Below, piece after piece: positions 1 through 8,220 of a stretch of 23,381 bases of DNA (positions within the stretch are counted from its first letter, which is position 1; each line of letters begins with the position of its first letter). Source of the DNA: Rhodospirillaceae bacterium. GTDB taxonomy: Bacteria; Pseudomonadota; Alphaproteobacteria; MPNO01; UBA2964. The notes beneath the pieces are model-generated. The model saw nothing but the letters and a program-made list of their open reading frames with translations, had not been told where the DNA came from and ran no database searches. The stretch is from NCBI GenBank assembly GCA_002712335.1, contig PATI01000052.1:4257-27637 (forward strand). The letters are read 5' to 3'. The translations under genes and the position numbers were made by a program.

Positions 1-1307
1 TCGGATCTCCTATTCAGAAAGAAATGGGTATTGAGGATACACCAGACTTGGCTTTTAACGACTGGGTAACATGGGGAGGGCCAGGAACCGACGTTGTATG
101 GGCACGTTATTATATCGAACATTCTTTACATGACCTTTACCACTGGGCAGAAGTGCAAGGAGTTAAGTGGATCGATATGAAACCGCAGGAAGGAAACTCC
201 GTTATGCGTTGGACAAGACCGGAGCGTAACGGCTTGGGACTGATGACAAACTTGATTGACTCATTTCGAGAGAAAGGCGGAGAAATAATCAAGAACACCG
301 AAATTACCAAAATCAAGATTAAGAATGGACGTGCTGTGGGTCTTGAGGGTGTTAACACATCTACCGGTGAAGAAATAAATATCAGAAGCAAAACAGTGGT
401 AATAACCACTGGAGGGTTTAACTCCAATATTGATATGGTCATAGAGGCCAGACCTGAGTTCAATAAATTTAAAGTGATGGAAGGATCGGGTCGTGGTTCG
501 ACTGGTTCCGGTCATAAGATGGTAACAGAGGTTGGTGGTTATCTTACTCATATGGAAAATGTGTGGTTTTACGTCTATGCAACGCCGGACTATCTTTACC
601 CAGACCACAAGCGCGGCCTAGTTTGTCGTCATATCCCCGGATATATATGGGTCAACCAACAGGGCAAAAGATTTCATAACGAATCCTTATCAGGTGGTAA
701 TTCCGCTAGCCCAGCCATGTTATCTCAAACACCGCCCCACGCATGGGCCATCGTAGATAAAGAAATGAAATCGTTTCTAGAAATTGCTGATCCTTATTAT
801 AGAAATGGTGACCAGATTATACGAGAAAAGGTCGAAGAGCTTTTAGAAAACTCCCCTTATATCAAAAAAGCTGATACGCTTGAAGATCTCGCAAAAGAGA
901 TAAATGTCGACCCCAAAACATTTCTTAATGAAATTGAGCGTTATAATGCAGCTTGCAATGAGGGATTGGAAAATGAACCTGATTTTGGAAAACCTCTTAA
1001 ACAATCTAAACCTTTTGATACACCCCCATATTACGGGATTCAATTTTTTCCATTAGCCCGAAAGAACTTTGGGGGTATAAAAACTGATATTAGATGTCGG
1101 GTCCTCAATAAACACTTTGAACCCATTGAGGGTCTATATGCAGCCGGAGAAGCCTGTGGTATGGCTGGTGGCCATATTAATGGTCGCGCAGGCCTTGAAG
1201 GAACGATGCTAGGCCCATCGATTTTTAGTGGTCGTGTCGCTGGCGGATGGGCCTCCAATGAAATAGGTTTAGGTTCAGGCTTTATAGGAAAACCAAATCG
1301 AACTTAA
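1..1307 (+). CDS. FAD-dependent dehydrogenase of the fumarate reductase/ketosteroid dehydrogenase type, 5' partial
   Basis: This is the C-terminal part of a flavoprotein of the FAD_binding_2 family, which includes fumarate reductase, 3-ketosteroid dehydrogenase and tricarballylate dehydrogenase-like enzymes. The frame is open to the window edge: codons before the first ATG at 24 read GSPIQKE. The true start therefore lies upstream, and the N-terminal dinucleotide-binding GxGxxG is outside the window. About 434 residues are visible. Family features are the segment VVITTGGFNSN near residue 125 counted from the ATG at 24, and the C-terminal FAD-contacting stretch GLYAAGEACGMAGGHINGRA followed by GTMLGPSIFSGR. 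The substrate cannot be read from the sequence. The next gene on the same strand starts 51 bases downstream, so co-transcription is possible but unproven. The family call is firm; the specific enzyme is open. Confidence 0.8.
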   Translation, partial: GSPIQKEMGIEDTPDLAFNDWVTWGGPGTDVVWARYYIEHSLHDLYHWAEVQGVKWIDMKPQEGNSVMRWTRPERNGLGLMTNLIDSFREKGGEIIKNTEITKIKIKNGRAVGLEGVNTSTGEEINIRSKTVVITTGGFNSNIDMVIEARPEFNKFKVMEGSGRGSTGSGHKMVTEVGGYLTHMENVWFYVYATPDYLYPDHKRGLVCRHIPGYIWVNQQGKRFHNESLSGGNSASPAMLSQTPPHAWAIVDKEMKSFLEIADPYYRNGDQIIREKVEELLENSPYIKKADTLEDLAKEINVDPKTFLNEIERYNAACNEGLENEPDFGKPLKQSKPFDTPPYYGIQFFPLARKNFGGIKTDIRCRVLNKHFEPIEGLYAAGEACGMAGGHINGRAGLEGTMLGPSIFSGRVAGGWASNEIGLGSGFIGKPNRT

Positions 1308-1358
1308 TGAAATGCACGGGTTTTATATTAGATTTTATGAATTTTTACCTAAATTGTT

Positions 1359-2135
1359 ATGATGATGAGTGAAGATACTCATTTGATTCAAGCAATCCAA
1401 ATTCATAAAAGCTTCGGAAACAAACATGTATTAAAGGGCATAGATATAGATATTCCTAAGGGAACATCTACGACTTTAATTGGACCATCTGGCAGTGGAA
1501 AATCGGTCCTTTTTAAATGTTTACAGGGTTTAATGGAATTAGATGAAGGTGAAATTTTTATAAATGGACAAAACCGAACAAGTATTTCTATGCCTACAAG
1601 TAGACTTTTAGAACGTAAACGGGGAGTTTTATTTCAATATAGTGGCCTTTTCGACAGCTTAACAGTGTGGGAAAATATTTGTTTTCTTTTAATAAATGAT
1701 GGCAATATCTCACGAAAAGGCGCACGCAAAATAGCGGAGGAAAAGCTCTCAATTGTTGGTCTGTCTCCTGAACTATGCGATGTCTATCCTAACAACCTCT
1801 CAGGTGGAATGCAGAAACGAGTAGGATTCGCTCGCGCTATTGTAAATAATCCAGAACTTCTATTTTTAGATGAGCCAACAGCAGGGCTTGACCCTATCAC
1901 CAGTAAACAGATTTGTAAGTTCATCTCTGATAGTGTATCCAAATTAGGGGCAACAACAGTTTCAATTTCTAGTGACCTAAAAACTGTTGAGGAAATTTCT
2001 GATCAGATAGTCATGATCAATGATGGTCAGGTTGTTTGGAATGGGTCAGCTAGCCAACTTTATGAAACCGAAAATGCTTTTGTACAGCAGTTCGTCAACA
2101 AGCGAGCAACTGGTCCAATAAAAGTAGCGGTTTAA
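1359..2135 (+). CDS. ABC transporter ATP-binding protein, MlaF/Ttg2A-like, H-loop His replaced by Ser
   Basis: This is a 258-residue cytoplasmic ABC ATPase. Visible motifs are Walker A GPSGSGKS (42-49), the Q-loop glutamine near 93, signature LSGGMQKR (147-154), and Walker B LLFLDEP with catalytic Glu172, followed by TAGLDP. The LSGGMQKR...FARAI signature and the DGQVVWNG end resemble MlaF/Ttg2A ATPases, which drive MlaE-type permeases in phospholipid or solvent transport. The switch histidine, normally in a T-H-D motif, is missing: the aligned residues are S204-S205-D206. No MlaE permease or MlaD substrate-binding gene is adjacent. Either the ATPase serves a permease encoded elsewhere, or the operon is broken. 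The first of three consecutive ATG/ATG/ATG codons is used as start; the second or third could be the real one. The 3' end overlaps the convergent BASS permease by 4 bases. Confidence 0.8.
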   Translation: MMMSEDTHLIQAIQIHKSFGNKHVLKGIDIDIPKGTSTTLIGPSGSGKSVLFKCLQGLMELDEGEIFINGQNRTSISMPTSRLLERKRGVLFQYSGLFDSLTVWENICFLLINDGNISRKGARKIAEEKLSIVGLSPELCDVYPNNLSGGMQKRVGFARAIVNNPELLFLDEPTAGLDPITSKQICKFISDSVSKLGATTVSISSDLKTVEEISDQIVMINDGQVVWNGSASQLYETENAFVQQFVNKRATGPIKVAV

Positions 2136-2983
2136 TGATGTATACTCCTAAAATATCCTACAAATAACAATGATGTCACAAACATTATTAGGCTATAGGT
2201 TGCCGCAGGAATAATTGTCAAACCTCCACCAAAAAGCAGAGCTGATATCCCAATGGCTAGGGTACCATTCTGGAGCCCACATTCGATGGAAATTGCTATT
2301 CGTTGTTTCAGACCAGAAGAAAATACCATTTCTACCCAGTAGGCGATAAACATCATAATTAAATTTAAGGTCAGCGTCACTAACCCTGCCTGTGCGAAGT
2401 AAGCTATAACGTTAGATCTCTCTTTAAAAATGGCTCCTGCGAGAATAAATAAGAAAAAAATTCCTGAAATAGTTTGAGCCCTTTTGTGAAAACGAGATGT
2501 AAAATTCTCAGAAAATTTTCTTGTTAACATCCCAATGACCACTGGAACCGTCACTATTAAGAATAGACTTAATGCCATCTCCAAAACGGAAACTTTACCT
2601 AACTGTCCGCCTATGAGAGCTTCATGAGCAAACATTACTATTAGGGGTATTGTAACAACGGATAGAAGACTCACGACGGCAGTAAGTGAGATTGATAGAG
2701 CAACGTCCCCTCGTGCGAAAGCAGTCAAAATATTTGAAGTCACTCCACCCGGGGCCGCTGCTATAATCATAATACCCAGTGCCAACTCCGGCGGCATATG
2801 CCATAGCTTAATTAATGCAAAAGCCACTAACGGCAACATTATAATTTGTAATATAGCACCAACTAGAAAATCTTTCGGTGCCTTAACTATCCTTGAAAAA
2901 TCTGCTGTGGTGAGACCGAGTCCTAATGAAAACATAATAAACGCTAAACCGAGCGGCAAAATGACTTCGGTTATGATTCCCAT
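2132..2983 (-). CDS. Bile acid:sodium symporter (BASS) family permease
   Basis: This 283-residue, very hydrophobic protein has about eight to nine predicted membrane segments. It carries the two conserved BASS (SBF-like) signatures: APGGVTSNILTAFARGDVAL (77-96), part of the core crossover region that binds sodium, and ECGLQNGTLA (234-243). Family members carry bile acids, sulfated or carboxylated organics, pantoate or 2-keto acids with sodium; the substrate here is unknown. An AAGGGG-type ribosome binding site precedes the ATG. It lies 74 bases downstream of the amidase on the same strand. The two may form an uptake-and-hydrolysis operon, in which an organic anion is imported and an amide hydrolysed. 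Its stop overlaps the end of the convergent ABC ATPase gene. Confidence 0.88.
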   Translation of the reverse strand: MGIITEVILPLGLAFIMFSLGLGLTTADFSRIVKAPKDFLVGAILQIIMLPLVAFALIKLWHMPPELALGIMIIAAAPGGVTSNILTAFARGDVALSISLTAVVSLLSVVTIPLIVMFAHEALIGGQLGKVSVLEMALSLFLIVTVPVVIGMLTRKFSENFTSRFHKRAQTISGIFFLFILAGAIFKERSNVIAYFAQAGLVTLTLNLIMMFIAYWVEMVFSSGLKQRIAISIECGLQNGTLAIGISALLFGGGLTIIPAATYSLIMFVTSLLFVGYFRSIHH

Positions 2984-3057
2984 TTTAACCCCTTTATATT
3001 AAGCCTGATGGCATAAAATTTAAAAATCATCCGGTTTTATCTCTGAAAAGATATTTG

Positions 3058-4425
3058 TTAATCTTCACCACGGATGACAGCATGTATCATCCAGTGTCCT
3101 AGCGCTACGAGATCATAATCTCGTCGAAAATAACCGAGCACCTGTATACCCAAAGGCATATCATCATCTGCAAGAAGAGGAGCATTTAAAGTTGGTACAC
3201 CCAAAATTGAGGATTGTTCACCATAAACAGCATTACCCACCGCCAAACCTTCGGGCGCCGCGCCAGTTCCGTTAAGCGTCAACATCGCATCGTATTTATC
3301 AGCTAACGCCTCGTGCCTTTCACGCGCCGCTTTACTCCAATTGAGCGCTTCCTCGTATTGTTCAGGCGTTATATCCGCCGCAACCTTTGCTCTATCTAGA
3401 ACTCGTTTACCCAACAAATCTGGGCTTCTATCAGCATACATCATTAAAGGCCAACGGTATTCATAAGCAAGAATAATTTCAATAACTTCACTTAGCTTAA
3501 CCATATCCTGTTCATATGATTCTAGCTCTGGATCCTCATTACGACTAATAATCTTTACGCCGCATTTCTCAAGTTTTCGGATCATCTTATTGAATATTTC
3601 CCTTACTGGTTCTGGTGTATCAATCCAGCCGGCGCTATCTACTCTGGCCAAACACTTCGGCTTTCTGGCCTGCGGTAGTTTAGGCTCACCTTTTAAGCTG
3701 GGGTGCCCTGCATCTCCGCCAGCGGCTCTTGATAACCAAAAACAACTGACCCATGTATCGGCAAGAGAGCCCGCTAGGAAACCTAGGTGACCAATGCTAG
3801 GTGGCGAAGGAAAACCACCTCTAGTATTTATGGCTCCCCAAGATGGCTTTAATGCCCAAGCTCCATTATAGCAGGCAGGTCTAAGAATAGATCCCCGTAC
3901 CTGAGTTCCTGTCGCTGCGGGCAACATTCCAGCACCAATTGCTGCTCCGGAACCACTAGATGACCCCCCGGGGGTCCTTTTTGTGTCCCAAGCATTACGA
4001 GTTGGCCCAGGATTACCAAAAGCGAACTCTGTAGTAACAGTCTTACCTACCATTACGGCTCCACCACGTCTCAAAAAATATGCACACGCGGCATCCCAGC
4101 CAGTTTCGTAACCTTCAAAAAGGGGGCTGCCCAGCTGCATGGGCATATCTTCTGTTTCGAAAACATCCTTCATCCCATAAGGCATACCGTCTATTGGCGA
4201 GAGAACTCTATTTTCTTTATAGCGTTTTGTTGACGCATCTGCCGCATTTCTTGCACGATCTAAACATAATGTCACAAATGCTTTAACTTCCGGTTCTCTT
4301 AAGTCAATAGTATTTATACACCGTTCTAGGTAATCCCGAGGTGTATCTTCTAAATTGATAAAATCGGGAATTTTATCATGAAAAGTTAATAACTTTGAAG
4401 ATGATGGATTGTAAGTAATTTTCAT
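3058..4425 (-). CDS. Amidase (amidase signature family hydrolase)
   Basis: This 455-residue enzyme carries the Ser-cisSer-Lys triad of amidase signature enzymes: Lys86 in GMPYGMKDV, cis-Ser155 in GGSSSGSGAA, and the nucleophile Ser179 in RGSILRPA. The 24-residue spacing between Ser155 and Ser179 equals that between Ser217 and Ser241 in fatty acid amide hydrolase. The usual GTDTGGS before the nucleophile reads GTQVRGS. Gln at the acidic position is familiar in part of the family; Arg177 in place of a small residue is less usual. The protein should hydrolyse an amide, but the substrate is not evident, and it lacks the context of a GatCAB amidotransferase. A strong GGGAGG ribosome binding site (about 4431-4437) supports the start. 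The BASS permease follows on the same strand, and the arsenic genes diverge from it. Confidence 0.85.
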   Translation of the reverse strand: MKITYNPSSSKLLTFHDKIPDFINLEDTPRDYLERCINTIDLREPEVKAFVTLCLDRARNAADASTKRYKENRVLSPIDGMPYGMKDVFETEDMPMQLGSPLFEGYETGWDAACAYFLRRGGAVMVGKTVTTEFAFGNPGPTRNAWDTKRTPGGSSSGSGAAIGAGMLPAATGTQVRGSILRPACYNGAWALKPSWGAINTRGGFPSPPSIGHLGFLAGSLADTWVSCFWLSRAAGGDAGHPSLKGEPKLPQARKPKCLARVDSAGWIDTPEPVREIFNKMIRKLEKCGVKIISRNEDPELESYEQDMVKLSEVIEIILAYEYRWPLMMYADRSPDLLGKRVLDRAKVAADITPEQYEEALNWSKAARERHEALADKYDAMLTLNGTGAAPEGLAVGNAVYGEQSSILGVPTLNAPLLADDDMPLGIQVLGYFRRDYDLVALGHWMIHAVIRGED

Positions 4426-4540
4426 TTAAGCCTCCCACAATTAATTTTCATATCATACCGATGATCAGTAGATACGAAAAGTAGATCGCGTAAAGGTCGC
4501 AAATCGAAACAGAAGCGAATATTTTTTGGCATTAGTTTAT

Positions 4541-4591
4541 TTGTAATATTATTGTAATAATGTACGTGGCAAAAATATATATCGATATATA
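4541..4591 (+). promoter_or_regulatory. Candidate promoter/operator of the GAPDH-ArsJ operon
   Basis: The sequence contains a perfect 16-bp palindrome, TATATATCGATATATA (4576-4591). It overlaps a plausible -10 (TATATA, 4576-4581) placed 18 bases after a -35-like TTGTAA (4552-4557). Immediately upstream is an 11-base direct repeat sharing TTGTAATA (4541-4548 and 4552-4559). A palindrome over the -10 is the usual position for a repressor operator, and ArsR-family repressors commonly govern arsenic genes. That this one is bound by ArsR is inference; no arsR gene is in the window. The promoter elements are weak matches in an AT-rich stretch. Confidence 0.4.
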
Positions 4592-4654
4592 ACTTCTTAA
4601 TGAAGAAAGTTTCTTAAACATTCGTTCATAATAAAAAATGAAAAGGTTTTTACA

Positions 4655-5701
4655 ATGAATGTTGGAATTAATGGCTTGGGTAGAATAGGCCGATTAGCAA
4701 TGAGAGCTTCTGTGGGTCTTGCGCGAAGGCCTGAAAATGATCCCCGCAAAGAAAATAGACTAGAGGTTGTGCACTTCAACGAAAAAAAGGGAGACGCTGC
4801 ATTATGTGCCCATTTACTCGAATTTGATACGGTGCAGGGTCGTTGGTGGGGACCAAAGCTCTCTGCGGGTAATCCAGACCAGATCAATCTTGGAAAAAAA
4901 GTTATTACCTACTCAAGCTACGAAGAACCTCATCAAATCCCCTGGGGTGAGCTTGGTGTTGACCTAGTCCTAGAATGTACAGGAAAATTTTTAACCCCAG
5001 AAACTTTAGAGGGTCATCTTAAACGAGGAGCCAAACGGGTAATTGTTGCGGCGCCTGTAAAATTCGACAGCGTGTTTAATATAGTTGTGGGCGTTAATGA
5101 ACATTTATACGACCCGCTTAAACACCCAATTGTTACGGCTGCGTCTTGTACTACTAACTGTCTAGCCCCTGTAGTGAAGGTGGTCCACGAGAATTTAGGC
5201 ATTAAACATGGTCAAATCACTACTATTCACAACCCGACGAATACGAACGTTGTAATGGATGCCATTCATAATGACCTACGTCGTGCTCGAAGTTCCATGT
5301 CGTCCCTGCAGCCCACTACTACGGGCAGCGCCACCGCAATTGCCCTGATCTACCCTGAATTAAAAGGTAAATTAGATGGGCACGCTGTCCGGGTTCCCGT
5401 GGCCAATGCCAGCCTAACTGACTGCGTATTTGAGTTAGAAAAAGAAACTAATATAGCGGAGGTAAATCAACTTTTTAAATCGGCCGCTAAGCATTATCTA
5501 GCCGGAATACTAGGATTTGAAGATCGACCACTAGTTTCAGCGGATTACGGCGGGGATACCCGCAGTAGTATCATAGATGCTGCCTCTACTTTGATTACTG
5601 ATGGTACGTTACTTAAAGTATATGCTTGGTATGATAATGAGATGGCATATTCTTGCAGAATGGTCGATCTTGCTTGCTATTTATCTGAAGTCGGGCTCTA
5701 G
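4655..5701 (+). CDS. ArsJ-associated glyceraldehyde-3-phosphate dehydrogenase
   Basis: This 348-residue NAD-dependent GAPDH has the dinucleotide motif GINGLGRIG (4-12), the nucleophile Cys165 in [10 protein letters not shown], and the base His192 in TIHNPTNTN, 27 residues later as in classical [22 protein letters not shown] and GHAVRVP are the phosphate-site and C-terminal signatures in the form seen in arsenic-linked GAPDHs, which differ from housekeeping GAPDH. Such enzymes use arsenate in place of phosphate to make unstable 1-arseno-3-phosphoglycerate, which ArsJ exports; this is known from the Pseudomonas GAPDH-ArsJ pair. Asn42-Glu43 replaces the usual Asn-Asp at the NAD ribose site, consistent with NAD use. 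AAGG lies about 8 bases before the ATG. The arsJ gene follows after 3 bases, so this is an operon. A glycolytic role is possible but less likely in this context. Confidence 0.88.
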   Translation: MNVGINGLGRIGRLAMRASVGLARRPENDPRKENRLEVVHFNEKKGDAALCAHLLEFDTVQGRWWGPKLSAGNPDQINLGKKVITYSSYEEPHQIPWGELGVDLVLECTGKFLTPETLEGHLKRGAKRVIVAAPVKFDSVFNIVVGVNEHLYDPLKHPIVTAASCTTNCLAPVVKVVHENLGIKHGQITTIHNPTNTNVVMDAIHNDLRRARSSMSSLQPTTTGSATAIALIYPELKGKLDGHAVRVPVANASLTDCVFELEKETNIAEVNQLFKSAAKHYLAGILGFEDRPLVSADYGGDTRSSIIDAASTLITDGTLLKVYAWYDNEMAYSCRMVDLACYLSEVGL

Positions 5702-5704
5702 ATT

Positions 5705-6961
5705 TTGACAAACGAATCTGAGAATTCATCCCGGTCTAAAGCTATACAAAATTACATAATCGTCACCGCATCATATTGGGGTTTTACCCTAACGGATGGC
5801 GCACTCCGGATGCTAGTCCTATTGCATTTCTATAAACTGGGTTATTCACCATTCACATTAGCCTTCCTATTTCTTTTATACGAGGCTGCTGGTGTGGTGG
5901 CCAATCTGATAGGAGGCTGGATGGCAACCAAATATGGGATCTCTAGGATGCTGATCGTCGGATTAACCACCCAAATAGTCGGCTTCTTAATGATGTCTGC
6001 AATGTCAGTGAGTTGGAGCGTAGCCCTGTCTGTAGTTTGGGTTGTCATTGCTCAGGGAATATGTGGAGTAGCGAAAGACTTAACCAAAACAGCTAGTAAA
6101 TCAGCAATCAAAATTACGGCTGGCGAAGCACCCGAAGTGCTATTTCGCTGGGTGGCATGGTTTACAGGCAGTAAAAACGCAATGAAGGGAATGGGCTTCT
6201 TCCTGGGAGGCTTGCTGCTCGAATTTTTTGGTTTTCGTGGTGCCCTTTGGATTATGGCATCAATGCTGGCGATCGTCTTATTTTCTGTAAAATTGTCTCT
6301 GCCAAAGTTAATGGGAAAGGCGACGGAGTCAAAAAATGCAAGAGAGCTCTTCGCAAAAACTAAAGGCATAAATTTATTAGCCCTTGCAAGAATTTTTTTA
6401 TTTGGAGCAAGAGACGTTTGGTTTGTAGTAGGCGTACCAGTATTTTTGTATGCATCAGGCTGGGCCTTCACAATGGTCGGAGGTTTTATGGCATTCTGGA
6501 CTATTGGATATGGGGTCGTACAAGCGTCTGCACCCTCCTTCGTGAAACGTAGTCACGATGGACTCTCCACTGAGGTACCCGCCGCCAAGCTTTGGTCTTT
6601 AATTCTATCGATATTCACATGTGGAATTGGAATTGCCCTCGTAACCCAATCACAAAACTTTGATTGGATTTTAGTAATTGGACTTAGTATTTTTGGATTT
6701 GCGTTCGCTGTGAACTCTTCCGTTCATTCTTATTTAATACTTGCGTATGCTGGATCAGAAAAAGCGGCAGAGGATATAGGGTTTTATTATGCAGCCAACG
6801 CCGCAGGACGATTTTTGGGCACCTTCTTGTCGGGGGCATTATACAGTCTGGGTGGAATACAAGCGTGCATTTGGTGTTCTTCAGCAATGCTTCTCATATG
6901 TTGGATAACCACTTTAAGATTGCCAATCCACATTACAGAAACCAAAAGGAATTTGTTCTAA
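5705..6961 (+). CDS. arsJ: Organoarsenical efflux MFS transporter ArsJ
   Basis: This 418-residue inner-membrane protein of the major facilitator superfamily has about 12 hydrophobic segments. The N-terminal region SYWGFTLTDGALRMLVLLHF, the VAKDLTKTASKSAIK segment and FRWVAWFTGSKNAMKGMGFF are hallmarks of ArsJ. ArsJ extrudes 1-arseno-3-phosphoglycerate made by the partner GAPDH; outside the cell the ester breaks down to arsenate. The chosen start is TTG at 5705, three bases after the GAPDH stop and in the same reading frame. No ATG or GTG is available before the conserved region, and an ATT just before is an unlikely alternative. The tight spacing implies translational coupling. No terminator is visible after the stop. 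Confidence 0.92.
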   Translation: MTNESENSSRSKAIQNYIIVTASYWGFTLTDGALRMLVLLHFYKLGYSPFTLAFLFLLYEAAGVVANLIGGWMATKYGISRMLIVGLTTQIVGFLMMSAMSVSWSVALSVVWVVIAQGICGVAKDLTKTASKSAIKITAGEAPEVLFRWVAWFTGSKNAMKGMGFFLGGLLLEFFGFRGALWIMASMLAIVLFSVKLSLPKLMGKATESKNARELFAKTKGINLLALARIFLFGARDVWFVVGVPVFLYASGWAFTMVGGFMAFWTIGYGVVQASAPSFVKRSHDGLSTEVPAAKLWSLILSIFTCGIGIALVTQSQNFDWILVIGLSIFGFAFAVNSSVHSYLILAYAGSEKAAEDIGFYYAANAAGRFLGTFLSGALYSLGGIQACIWCSSAMLLICWITTLRLPIHITETKRNLF

Positions 6962-7192
6962 TTTCCTGCAGAATTATCACAATAATATTTTACTTAGAGA
7001 TTTGTTTTATTAAGGTGTTATGATTTTCCTTTTTTCTAGGCTTTCAGAACAATCTTCTTTTAAATATTGCCGTCATTTATCATATTGTTTTATGCTTCCT
7101 TCTAAAAACCCAACAAAATGAATCCATAGTACTGTCCATACAAATTGGTAAATATAATTACTGATTTGGGCTTAAGACGATTAGACCATTAT
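6962..7192. other. Convergent intergenic spacer
   Basis: This 231-base AT-rich spacer lies between the 3' ends of arsJ (plus) and the bactofilin gene (minus). I find no tRNA, strong GC-rich hairpin with a T-tract, long repeat or convincing small ORF. Confidence 0.6.
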
Positions 7193-7714
7193 TCATATTT
7201 TAGACTTCTTAGGGGGTAGGTTTGGCATAGAATGATCTATAAACTCCGTATTAGTTTTATCCCTAGCTATTGTCAGAGTGCCAGAAATTATTGCCCCTTG
7301 TTCAACTTTAATAGAGCTATATGTTACATCGCCTTCAAAACTTCCTCCATTTTGTAAATTTAAGGCGCCTGACACTTCTGCTAACCCTTTAAAGTTGCCG
7401 GAAATAGATAATTCACAAGTCTTGACCGAACCTTCGAGAAACCCATCAGACTCTACCGTAATAGAGACTGCATTAATGTCAGCTTTAACGGATCCATGGA
7501 TAATTATTTGGCCTGCTTCAAAAATTTTTCCCTTTAAAATTACACCATTTCCAACTGAAAGAATGGATTGTGCCTTCTGAGGTCTAAGTGATTCCGTCAT
7601 TTCAGAGCTTGGTTTATTTTGGAAAATCTTATTACCCTCTCCACTGACGGCTTTATGTGTTCTTCCCCTCGTTGGTTTGAGAGAAGAAAGAGCCGCAATA
7701 TTTATTCCAGACAT
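7193..7714 (-). CDS. Bactofilin family cytoskeletal protein
   Basis: This 173-residue protein has a disordered N-terminus (about 1-50), a bactofilin/DUF583 beta-helix core from about 51 to 150, and a short Lys/Pro-rich tail (PPKKSKI). The core has the family's repeating pattern: SVGNGVILKGKI, IIHGSVKADI, SDGFLEGSVK, ISGNFKGLAE, GGSFEGDVTY and GAIISGTLTI. Bactofilins polymerise without nucleotide and localise cell-wall or stalk functions at the inner membrane. No M23 peptidase, a frequent partner, lies next to it. The ATG at 7714 is the first in frame, and the ribosome binding site is weak. The next gene upstream on the same strand is 157 bases away, so this is probably its own transcript. Confidence 0.9.
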   Translation of the reverse strand: MSGINIAALSSLKPTRGRTHKAVSGEGNKIFQNKPSSEMTESLRPQKAQSILSVGNGVILKGKIFEAGQIIIHGSVKADINAVSITVESDGFLEGSVKTCELSISGNFKGLAEVSGALNLQNGGSFEGDVTYSSIKVEQGAIISGTLTIARDKTNTEFIDHSMPNLPPKKSKI

Positions 7715-7842
7715 AAGAAAACTACACCGGCAATTGTCAATTTTCTTTTTCTAACCAAACTCTGTGTTTTAAATATTTTTAAATTTGGACAATTTGGTGG
7801 TTAAATTAAATATTTCAATAAATAGGGTCTCATTTCATGAAA

Positions 7843-7857
7843 CCTAGGCGACCTAGG
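7843..7857 (-). terminator. Candidate hairpin terminator after the small membrane protein gene
   Basis: Two CCTAGG copies separated by three bases (7843-7848 and 7852-7857) are self-complementary. They can form a 6-bp stem with a 3-base loop, 14 bases beyond the stop of the minus-strand gene ending at 7872. Only three T residues follow on that strand, so intrinsic termination would be weak. Confidence 0.25.
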
Positions 7858-7871
7858 AGAAAATTTATTTT

Positions 7872-8198
7872 TCAATCTGGGGCAAGCCGAATCAATCCTA
7901 GCCTATTGCCCGTAACGACATTTATCAGAAGAATTGCCTGACTGCCGTCAATTAGATCAAGTGTGACAACCACTCTATCACTATCTAGATTTATATCTAA
8001 AATTTTTGCTCCTTTTGGTATTCGCAAACGTCTTTCACCAAAGCCGCTGTTCACTGGTACGGAGATACCTGATGCATGTTCTTCGACAGAACCTGCATCG
8101 GGTGAATTATACCTGTTGACCAAAGTCACGATCACAATCGTCAAACCAATGACAATTAAAACTCCCATTCCGATAACCAAACTCTTGAGCCCGCGCAT
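7872..8198 (-). CDS. Small single-pass membrane protein beside rluD (DUF6476-like)
   Basis: This 108-residue protein has one N-terminal transmembrane helix (about 7-27, preceded by MRGLK). It is followed by a linker and a compact C-terminal domain with alternating beta-like segments (ILDINLDSDRVVVTLDLIDG, AILLINVVTGNRLGLIRL), probably periplasmic. The layout and the position divergent from rluD match a small alphaproteobacterial family I recall as DUF6476. That name is from memory and unconfirmed, and no function is known to me. Only 22 bases separate its ATG from that of rluD, so the two promoters must overlap or lie inside the opposite gene. Confidence 0.7.
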   Translation of the reverse strand: MRGLKSLVIGMGVLIVIGLTIVIVTLVNRYNSPDAGSVEEHASGISVPVNSGFGERRLRIPKGAKILDINLDSDRVVVTLDLIDGSQAILLINVVTGNRLGLIRLAPD

Positions 8199-8220
8199 AG
8201 TTTATGCTCACTCTTATATT

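Noticed and set aside
6052..6471. A 139-codon minus-strand frame inside arsJ
   Set aside because: It is the antisense of a conserved transporter with no family signature.
7963..8220. An 86-codon N-terminal extension of rluD
   Set aside because: It is antisense to the well-formed small membrane protein gene and does not resemble RluD N-termini; the ATG at 8221 gives the usual protein.
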